A stretch of 6,094 nt of DNA from Burkholderiales bacterium (GTDB lineage Bacteria > Pseudomonadota > Gammaproteobacteria > Burkholderiales > Burkholderiaceae), in assembly GCA_903643055.1 (NCBI GenBank), contig CAHJWV010000166.1:1-6094 (forward strand). The letters are read 5' to 3'. Position numbers and translations under genes: made by a program. Below, piece after piece: positions 1 to 4,845 of the stretch; the stretch's first letter is position 1, and every line of letters starts with the position of its first letter. The notes under the pieces are model-generated. The model saw nothing but the letters and a program-made list of their open reading frames with translations, did not search any database and had not been told where the DNA came from.

Positions 1-231
1 TTCGGTGGCCCGCGCATCGGCGTCCGCTTTGCCTATGAGTGGCATGACGACGCCGGCCAATGGTTTCGAAGCTATGGCAACGAGAACTGGGAGTTCGATG
101 CCAACGGCCTGATGTTGCGGCGTTATGCCAGCATTAACGACCTGCCGATTCAGCCGGCGCAACGCCTCTTCCATTGGCCGCTGGGCCGCCGGCCGGATGA
201 GCACGCGGGTTTGAGTGAGCTCGGGCTTTGA
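1..231 (+). CDS. DUF1348 / SnoaL-like (NTF2-fold) family protein, C-terminal part
   Basis: This is the last 76 codons of a gene entering from the left edge, open from base 1 in frame 1 and ending at TGA 229-231. The visible protein contains [20 protein letters not shown], then YGNENWEF, then a segment ending [11 protein letters not shown]. These are recognisable hallmarks of the DUF1348 (PF07080) family of small proteins of about 150 residues with an NTF2/SnoaL-like alpha+beta fold, so roughly the C-terminal half is present. The family has no firmly established reaction; a small-molecule-binding or stress role is only a guess. The protein is rich in aromatic residues, as expected for the NTF2 pocket. 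The gene converges on mltA with 41 bases between the stops. That gap has a weak 5-bp GC stem (about 246-258, with a G-U pair) but no T run, so I do not call a terminator. The start and any promoter are outside the window. Confidence 0.85.
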   Translation, partial: FGGPRIGVRFAYEWHDDAGQWFRSYGNENWEFDANGLMLRRYASINDLPIQPAQRLFHWPLGRRPDEHAGLSELGL

Positions 232-272
232 CCGGGAAGCTGCCGGGCCTGCGGTCCGTCAAGCTCGCGGCC

Positions 273-1478
273 TTAGCTCTTCGGCCACAGCACCCACAAA
301 CGCAGCGGCTGCTTCATGCGGCCGGCCTGTGATTCGGCGGTGTCGCCCCAGCCCCAGAAATAGTCGGCCCGCACCGCACCGGTGATCGCGGTGCCGGTGT
401 CTTGCGCCATCACCAGCCGGCGCAGCGGCGTGTTCGACAGCGGCTCGGTGCTGTCGAGCCAGACCGGCGTGCCGTACGGAATGCTTTGTGTATCGACCGC
501 GATCGAGCGGCCCGGCGTCAATGGCACGTTCTGCCCGCCGCGGGGGCCGACCGACGCGTCCGGCAGCGGCTCTTCGCGAAAGAACACATAGCGCGGGTTG
601 CTCCACAGCAGCTCATTGACGCGCTTCGGGTTGATGCGCGCCCAGGCCTTGATTGCCGGCCACGAGGCCTGGTCGGCGCGCAACTCGCCTTGCTCGATCA
701 GCCATTTGCCGACCGACTTGTAAGGCTGGTCGTTGTGGCCGGCGAAGGCCACGCGCAGCAGCTTGCGTTGGCCGTCGGCTTCGGTCAGCTGCAGCCGGCC
801 CGAGCCCTGGATCTGCAGGATCAACGCGTCGAGCGGATCGGCGACATAAGCCAGCACGCGGCTGCGCAACGCGGCCTGCGCGACGGGCAGCGTGTCGATC
901 TGCTGGCGCGTCCAGTAAGGCTTGCGGGTGGCAAGGTCGGCCGGCGCGGCATGCAACGGGATGCGATAAGGACCGCGCGGCTTGCGCGTGGCTTCGACCA
1001 GCGGCTCGAAGTAGCCGGTCATCAGGCCTTCGCTGTTGCCGTCGAGGGCTTCGACGCGCCAGGGCTGCAGGCGTCGGCGCAGCCAGGTTCGGGCCGCCAG
1101 ATCGTTGGCTGGTGCCGCGTTGCGGGCTTCGGCGCAGACACGGCCCCATTCCGGCGCGGGCTTGTCGCAGCCGCGCAGCAAGGCGGGCCACAGTTCGGTG
1201 ACGGCGTCAGTTTCCCAGCCGGGCAGTTCAGCCCAATCGGCCGCCACCCAGCGCGCGTGCGGGCGCGGCAACTGGGCCGCGGTGGGGGATGGCATCGAGG
1301 GCGGTGCACCGGGTGCTGTCTCGGGTGCCGTGGGCGTGGACGGCTCGGGTGGATAAGGCGCGGTGACGCAGCCGGCCAGGGCAATCGCCAGCCCTCCTAG
1401 AATCGCTGCGCTTCGGCCTCGAAGCTTCCAGCCCGCGCTGGAATCCAACCACCGCCTGCCACCTCCGAAAACGTTCAT
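273..1478 (-). CDS. mltA: membrane-bound lytic murein transglycosylase A (MltA), lipoprotein
   Basis: MltA cleaves the MurNAc-GlcNAc glycosidic bond of peptidoglycan to give 1,6-anhydroMurNAc ends and acts from the periplasmic face of the outer membrane. From the ATG at 1478 the product is 401 residues. A basic n-region and a hydrophobic stretch end in the lipobox LAGC (Cys37), followed by a Pro/Thr/Ala-rich linker. The MltA domain shows GLMTGYFEP and LILQIQGSGRLQL. The C-terminal 3D (double-psi barrel) domain shows VDTQSIPYGTPVW, MAQDTGTAITG and RADYFWGWGD, so the three family aspartates are D329, D360 and D372. I infer that D372 matches the catalytic Asp of E. coli MltA. The length is normal for the family. 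The start is uncertain: ATG codons at 1481 and 1478 lack a Shine-Dalgarno, whereas an in-frame TTG at 1448 has GGAGGT (1466-1461) 12 bases upstream and would put the lipid Cys at residue 27, a better signal-peptide length. Extension to 1562 would use a TTG inside the opposing small gene and is unlikely. The stop is TAA 275-273. Confidence 0.95.
   Translation of the reverse strand: MNVFGGGRRWLDSSAGWKLRGRSAAILGGLAIALAGCVTAPYPPEPSTPTAPETAPGAPPSMPSPTAAQLPRPHARWVAADWAELPGWETDAVTELWPALLRGCDKPAPEWGRVCAEARNAAPANDLAARTWLRRRLQPWRVEALDGNSEGLMTGYFEPLVEATRKPRGPYRIPLHAAPADLATRKPYWTRQQIDTLPVAQAALRSRVLAYVADPLDALILQIQGSGRLQLTEADGQRKLLRVAFAGHNDQPYKSVGKWLIEQGELRADQASWPAIKAWARINPKRVNELLWSNPRYVFFREEPLPDASVGPRGGQNVPLTPGRSIAVDTQSIPYGTPVWLDSTEPLSNTPLRRLVMAQDTGTAITGAVRADYFWGWGDTAESQAGRMKQPLRLWVLWPKS
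1411..1443. repeat. two tandem inverted repeats near the mltA / small-protein 5' ends
   Basis: Two perfect dyads lie almost back to back: CTTCG-GCCT-CGAAG (1411-1424) and TTCCAGC-CCGC-GCTGGAA (1426-1443). The second has 7-bp arms and a 4-base loop. They lie inside the signal-peptide coding part of mltA and end 36 bases before the ATG of the opposing 39-residue gene. As RNA they could form adjacent hairpins in a leader of the small gene, or just inside the mltA message. As DNA they could be an operator. There is no T run, so they are not an intrinsic terminator. They could also be chance in GC-rich coding sequence. Confidence 0.4.
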
Positions 1479-1479
1479 C

Positions 1480-1599
1480 ATGGGTCTGCTTTTGCTTGAA
1501 GCGCTTGGCGCCTTGGCCGTGCTGCTGTTGATTGTGTGGTGGACGATGTTTTCCGGCCGCAAGAACGGCGAACGCGCCGACGAGGACCGCCCGGACTGA
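1480..1599 (+). CDS. small single-pass membrane protein, 39 residues, hypothetical
   Basis: ATG 1480-1482 to TGA 1597-1599 encodes 39 residues. Residues 2-24 are a continuous hydrophobic segment ending in an aromatic belt (IVWWTMF), so one transmembrane helix is predicted. The 15-residue tail SGRKNGERADEDRPD is highly charged. A basic RK close to the helix end suggests, by the positive-inside rule, a cytoplasmic C-terminus. Glu7 inside the hydrophobic segment is notable. The shape resembles short uncharacterised Burkholderiales proteins with an IVWWTMFSGR-like core; that resemblance is from memory and was not searched. The gene is head-to-head with mltA and converges on the 1620-3656 gene with only 20 bases between stops. 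No Shine-Dalgarno or convincing promoter is visible upstream. The reading frame stays open upstream to a GTG at 1363, but the added residues look like antisense mltA, so I chose the ATG. Function is unknown. It could be a non-coding antisense of an extended mltA, but the clean TM-plus-charged-tail layout argues for a real gene. Confidence 0.6.
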   Translation: MGLLLLEALGALAVLLLIVWWTMFSGRKNGERADEDRPD

Positions 1600-1619
1600 G
1601 CCTGGCGCCGCGCAGAAGT

Positions 1620-3656
1620 TCAGGCAGATTTCGGCGGCAGCATGAACGACATCGGTCTGCGCCAGAGCCGGCTGCGGATCGCGCGGTAAATGCGGCTGCG
1701 GTCGTTCAGGCGGATGCCGCGTGAGCGCAGTGCCACCTTGAACGCGAGAAAGAAGCTGACGCTGAGGTTGAGCGCCGCCGTGACCGGTATGCCGGCCGCA
1801 CACCACCAGAAGGCGCTGTCGTGCAGCACCCCGAAACCCAAGGCGCCGACCGCAGCGGCCAGTTGGCCGGTGGACAGCGTCACGTGCCGGACCTCGATCG
1901 GCAGGCCGAAGAAGGTGCCGACCACCGGCACAATGCCCAGCATCAGCCCGAGCGAGATGTTGGCGGTGAGCCCCGAAATGTTGTTCCGCCAGTAAAGCGA
2001 CCAGCGCTGTGCACGGGCCGCGCCGAGGCGGGCCACAAAGTTCGGGTTCCACGCAATCGCGCTGTCGATGCGGTGCCAGACGAACCAGTTCTCGACCCAG
2101 CCGGCGATGATCGATGCGCTGAACAGCAGCACGCCGGTGAAGGCGGCGAAAAGCGGTGTCGGCCCGAGCAGCGACAGCGAATGCAGCACGTGCTCGGCGT
2201 CTTTCGGGCCGACCAGCGGCGCACCGAAGGCGGCCTTGCAGGCGTATTGCACGCCCAGCACCAGCGGCGCGACGAGCGTCAGATTGCCAAGGATGCCGGC
2301 GGCCTGCGAGTGGATCAGGTTGGCCACTTCATCGACAAAGCCTTCGACGGCCGCATCGGTGGTCACGTCGTTGAGCTTGTCGGCCATCGCCGGCGCGGTC
2401 ATCGCAGGCTGCTTGGTGGCCACGGTGAAGTGCATCAGGTGGATCAGCACGAAGCTGCCGGCGTAATTGACGCCGGCCCAGAAGCCGGCCCAGAACGCGG
2501 TCAGCCCGATCGCCATCACGAAGAACTTCATGAAGGTCGTGGCGGCCAGCACCGCGCCACCTCCGCATGCCGCACGCAGCATCGCACCATAGGCGCTGCG
2601 ATCGCGGGTGATGTAGCGCTCGCCGGCCTCAGCGCTGCGCTCGGCGACCTTGCGCGCCAGCAGCGAGTAATGCTGCGCAAACAGTGCGCGGATGCTGCGC
2701 CGCGAACCGGCGGTGCGCACCAGCCCGGCCAGCAGCGTGACGACTTCGAGCGCCGGCTCGGGGCTGATCACGCAGACCAGCAGCTCTTCGATGCGGTGCG
2801 TGCGGCTGAGCAACTGATCGACCTCGAACACCACGTCGACCGAGACGCCGTGTTCTTCGAGGTGATCGTGAACGCTCAAAGCACAGCGGCGGCAGGTGTC
2901 GAGCAGCGCGCGCAGATACTGCGCTTCTTGAAGCAGCGCGGCATGGTCGCCCGAGGCCACATGCTCGCGCACCTGCTCGGCCACGCGGGCCAGCTGGCGA
3001 AACGGCGCGTCATGCAGCAGCTCGGGGCTCATGCGCTGGCGCAAGGTCGGCGAAAAGCCCGAGGCGCGCACCGAACTCGCGAGAAAGGTGATGGCGTCGA
3101 GGAAGGGCGCACGCCAATCGTTCGATGCCTGACCATCGGCAGGCTTTAGCAGCGCGGTGATCTTGGCCAGCGTCGTGGCATCCAGCAGCGCCAGCCATTC
3201 GGCATCCCGCGTGTCGGGAAACAGCAGGCCGAACAGCGCGGCAAGGTCGGTGGTGGCCGGCGTGGCCGGCAGCAGCCGCAAACGCAGGCGCTGGCCCAAT
3301 TCACCGCGCAGATCGGGCTTCGGCGAGAAGCCGAAATCGGCGAGCAGCGCGGCGGTGTCGACCTCGCGCCAGAAGCGCAGCAGCAGCGCCGCGATCTGCG
3401 CGCGGTGCTCGGGGTGGCGGTCCAGCACATTGAGCAGGTGGCGCAGGCGCAGCAGCGGCGTGGGCGTCTGCTGGTTCTCCAGCGCCAGCGCCAGCGTGGC
3501 ATGGCGCAGCCATTCCATCAGCCGCACGAGCCACAGGTTGCGCTCCGGCAGCGAGGCCGTGGCGTCGGCCGCGTTGAGCAATGCGCTCAAGTCCCAGCGG
3601 CCCGCCTTGTGCGGGCGCAGGTTCTTGGACTGGGGCGACTTGCCTTTGTCAGCCAT
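1620..3656 (-). CDS. PF10136/COG4389-type 'site-specific recombinase' family, multi-pass membrane protein
   Basis: The product is 678 residues from ATG 3656-3654 to TGA 1622-1620. It matches, from family knowledge, the betaproteobacterial proteins named 'site-specific recombinase' (Gcr-like). The N-terminal half (about 1-350) is soluble and alpha-helical, Leu/Arg-rich, with a Cys pair (C255 and C258, TCRRC) followed by a GVSVDVVFEVDQL segment. The C-terminal half is clearly membrane-embedded: hydrophobic segments at about 363-385, 386-410, 452-472, 500-521, 562-586 and 598-640 (probably two). It carries the strongly family-like core SFVLIHLMHF, then VATKQPAMTAPAMADKL (about 401-428). The tail is basic (RSRGIRL, then RLWRRP). 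I see neither a tyrosine-recombinase R..HxxR..Y signature nor a serine-resolvase catalytic N-terminus, so the name is doubtful and a membrane role is more likely. The start overlaps the apaG stop as TGATG, which implies translational coupling. A TTG three bases earlier is also possible. No Shine-Dalgarno is seen. Confidence 0.88.
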   Translation of the reverse strand: MADKGKSPQSKNLRPHKAGRWDLSALLNAADATASLPERNLWLVRLMEWLRHATLALALENQQTPTPLLRLRHLLNVLDRHPEHRAQIAALLLRFWREVDTAALLADFGFSPKPDLRGELGQRLRLRLLPATPATTDLAALFGLLFPDTRDAEWLALLDATTLAKITALLKPADGQASNDWRAPFLDAITFLASSVRASGFSPTLRQRMSPELLHDAPFRQLARVAEQVREHVASGDHAALLQEAQYLRALLDTCRRCALSVHDHLEEHGVSVDVVFEVDQLLSRTHRIEELLVCVISPEPALEVVTLLAGLVRTAGSRRSIRALFAQHYSLLARKVAERSAEAGERYITRDRSAYGAMLRAACGGGAVLAATTFMKFFVMAIGLTAFWAGFWAGVNYAGSFVLIHLMHFTVATKQPAMTAPAMADKLNDVTTDAAVEGFVDEVANLIHSQAAGILGNLTLVAPLVLGVQYACKAAFGAPLVGPKDAEHVLHSLSLLGPTPLFAAFTGVLLFSASIIAGWVENWFVWHRIDSAIAWNPNFVARLGAARAQRWSLYWRNNISGLTANISLGLMLGIVPVVGTFFGLPIEVRHVTLSTGQLAAAVGALGFGVLHDSAFWWCAAGIPVTAALNLSVSFFLAFKVALRSRGIRLNDRSRIYRAIRSRLWRRPMSFMLPPKSA

Positions 3657-4030
3657 CAATGCAGCGCAGAGGCCAGCGCGAGGCCGAACTCGGGCACCTC
3701 GGCATCGAAGGGCTGCGCCTCTTCAGTCATGCAGAAGAAGCTGCCGCGCATGCTGCCTTGCGGCGTGCCCAGGCGCGTCCAGCTGGTGTATTCGAAGCGC
3801 TCGCCAGGCTTGAGCAAGGGCTGCTGGCCGACGACCGCGAGGCCGCGAACTTCTTCGACGTGGCCTCGTGCGTCGGTGATGATCCAGTGCCGCGCGATCA
3901 ACTGCGCAGTGACCGAGCCGGTGTTCTGGATGTTGATCGTGTACGCAAAGGCATACACGCCCGCATCGGCGTTGGACTGCTCCGGCAGGTGTTGCACGGT
4001 GACCGTGCTGGTGAATTCAGGTTGTGACAT
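3656..4030 (-). CDS. apaG: ApaG (DUF525) protein
   Basis: This is a 124-residue protein, matching the usual ApaG length of about 125. ApaG proteins are small fibronectin-III-like beta-sandwich proteins linked genetically to Co2+ resistance and Mg2+ efflux (CorD) and to the apaH locus in enterobacteria. The biochemical role is not settled. Visible family features are YAFAYTINIQNTG (about residues 26-38), RHWIITDARG (47-56), the loop GLAVVGQQPLLKPGERFEYTS (63-83), and TPQGSMRGSFFC (89-100). The glycine loop reads G-L-A-V-V-G, where many members have G-x-G-V-V-G, so the middle Gly is Ala65. The start is ATG 4030-4028. No Shine-Dalgarno precedes it, and a TAAAAT box ends 6 bases upstream, which suggests a leaderless message. 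The stop TGA (3658-3656) overlaps the downstream ATG by one base, so it is the first gene of an operon with the recombinase-family membrane protein. It diverges from rpe. Confidence 0.96.
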   Translation of the reverse strand: MSQPEFTSTVTVQHLPEQSNADAGVYAFAYTINIQNTGSVTAQLIARHWIITDARGHVEEVRGLAVVGQQPLLKPGERFEYTSWTRLGTPQGSMRGSFFCMTEEAQPFDAEVPEFGLALASALH

Positions 4031-4036
4031 CCGCGC

Positions 4037-4042
4037 ATTTTA
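4037..4042 (-). promoter_or_regulatory. candidate -10 box of apaG promoter (leaderless type)
   Basis: On the minus strand the hexamer is TAAAAT, five of six matches to TATAAT. It is followed by exactly 6 bases (GCGCGG) and then the apaG ATG, which would place transcription start at or within a base of the A of the ATG. No -35 resembling TTGACA is found at 16-18 bases spacing (about 4060-4065 reads TGGGTG). There is no Shine-Dalgarno before apaG. The call is inferred from position, from consensus match and from the mirror-image box of rpe. Confidence 0.5.
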
Positions 4043-4052
4043 GGGACGCTCC

Positions 4053-4058
4053 TAGAAT
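4053..4058 (+). promoter_or_regulatory. candidate -10 box of rpe promoter (leaderless type)
   Basis: The hexamer TAGAAT (five of six matches to TATAAT) is followed by 6 bases (TCACCC) and then the rpe ATG at 4065, so predicted initiation is at the start codon. The only purine-rich stretch upstream (AGGGA, 4042-4046) ends 18 bases before the ATG, too far for a ribosome binding site. The -35 position (about 4030-4035, TCCGCG) is poor. Together with 4037-4042 it forms a dyad: ATTTTAGG (4037-4044) against CCTAGAAT (4051-4058), matching at seven of eight positions and centred midway between the two start codons. Confidence 0.5.
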
Positions 4059-4064
4059 TCACCC

Positions 4065-4754
4065 ATGAAGCCTGCCGAATACCGCATTGCCCCCAGCCTG
4101 CTGGCCGCCGACTTTGCCCGCCTCGGCGATGAAGTGCGCAACGTCATCGACGCCGGCGCCGACTGGATTCATTTCGACGTGATGGACAACCATTACGTGC
4201 CCAACCTGAGCTTCGGTCCGATGATCTGCGAGGCCTTGCGCCAGCATGCAGTGCAGGCCGATGGCCGCAAGGTGCCGATCGATGTGCATCTGATGGTGAC
4301 GCCGGTCGATGCGCTCGCGCAGGCCTTCTGCAAGGCCGGCGCCGACCTCGTGAGCTTTCATCCTGATGCCAGCACGCATGTCGACCGCACCTTGCAGCTG
4401 ATCAAGGCCGAGGGCTGCCAAGCCGGGCTGGTGTTCAACCCGGCCGTGTCACTCGACGTGCTGGAGTGGGTGATCGACAAGGTCGACCTGATCCTGATCA
4501 TGAGCGTGAACCCCGGCTTTGGCGGGCAGAGCTTCATTCCGGCGGCATTGAAGAAGATCGAACGTGCGCGCCGCCTGATCGAGCAGAGCGGGCGCGACAT
4601 CCGGCTGGAAGTCGATGGCGGCATCAAGGTCGACAACATCCGCGACGCGGCAGCGGCCGGTGCCGATACCTTCGTGGCCGGCAGCGCGATCTTTGGGAAG
4701 CCCGATTACCGCGCGGTGATCGACGCGATGCGCGCCGAGCTGGCGCGGGCCTGA
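4065..4754 (+). CDS. rpe: ribulose-phosphate 3-epimerase
   Basis: Rpe interconverts D-ribulose 5-phosphate and D-xylulose 5-phosphate in the cytoplasm (pentose phosphate pathway, and the Calvin cycle where present). The 229-residue product has the expected (beta/alpha)8 barrel length. Motifs in order: [10 protein letters not shown] (8-17), [12 protein letters not shown] (36-47), DVHLMV (73-78), SFHPDAS (97-103), [14 protein letters not shown] (146-159), EVDGGI (182-187) and VAGSAIF (204-210). From family knowledge the metal ligands and acid/base residues are His36, Asp38, His75 and Asp184, all present. Phosphate is held by the GFGG loop and the Gly206-Ser207 region. MDNHYVPN replaces the commoner MDGHFVPN, a change I believe is normal in betaproteobacteria. 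The start is ATG 4065; no Shine-Dalgarno precedes it, but a TAGAAT box ends 6 bases upstream. It diverges from apaG over 34 bases. The stop is TGA 4752-4754. In many Burkholderiales gph and trp genes follow; here a YhgE/Pip gene does. Confidence 0.98.
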   Translation: MKPAEYRIAPSLLAADFARLGDEVRNVIDAGADWIHFDVMDNHYVPNLSFGPMICEALRQHAVQADGRKVPIDVHLMVTPVDALAQAFCKAGADLVSFHPDASTHVDRTLQLIKAEGCQAGLVFNPAVSLDVLEWVIDKVDLILIMSVNPGFGGQSFIPAALKKIERARRLIEQSGRDIRLEVDGGIKVDNIRDAAAAGADTFVAGSAIFGKPDYRAVIDAMRAELARA

Positions 4755-4768
4755 GCGCAATGCGGCGT

Positions 4769-4813
4769 GACCGCCTGACGCCCTGCGGGCGCGGGGGCGC
4801 CGCGCTGGCGGTC
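4769..4813. repeat. GC-rich inverted repeats between rpe and the YhgE/Pip gene
   Basis: The 91-base gap 4755-4845 contains GACCGCC (4769-4775) and its exact reverse complement GGCGGTC (4807-4813). Inside lies a small hairpin CGCCC-TGC-GGGCG (4779-4791). In RNA the outer stem can extend by G-U pairs. No T run follows, so this is not a standard intrinsic terminator. It could slow polymerase or stabilise the rpe 3' end, or be chance in very GC-rich sequence. No gene, promoter or Shine-Dalgarno is evident in the gap. Confidence 0.35.
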
Positions 4814-4845
4814 GTGATGCTGCCTTCCCGGCCCTCCTCACCGCG

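Noticed and set aside
232..272. Possible bidirectional terminator between the DUF1348 gene and mltA
   Set aside because: Only a 5-bp stem with a G-U pair and no T run on either strand; too weak to call.
402..1400. Plus-strand open frame (332 codons) antisense to mltA
   Set aside because: The protein is Arg/Ala/Gly-rich without motifs, and mltA on the other strand has its full domain set and catalytic aspartates.
1482..1562. N-terminal extension of mltA to position 1562
   Set aside because: It needs a TTG start with no ribosome binding site, adds non-signal residues before the lipoprotein signal, and runs through the opposing membrane-protein gene.
1228..2052. Minus-strand open frame bridging the recombinase-family gene end and mltA
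   Set aside because: It is out of frame with both real genes, has an odd composition, and crosses the opposing small gene.
1821..3149. Long plus-strand open frame (442 codons) within the recombinase-family gene
   Set aside because: It is Arg/Gly/His/Gln-rich with no recognisable domain and lies wholly antisense to a strong gene; an effect of GC-rich codon bias.
3600..3616. Inverted repeat GCCCGC-cttgt-GCGGGC near the start of the recombinase-family gene
   Set aside because: A short GC dyad inside coding sequence, expected by chance at this base composition; no other sign of regulation.
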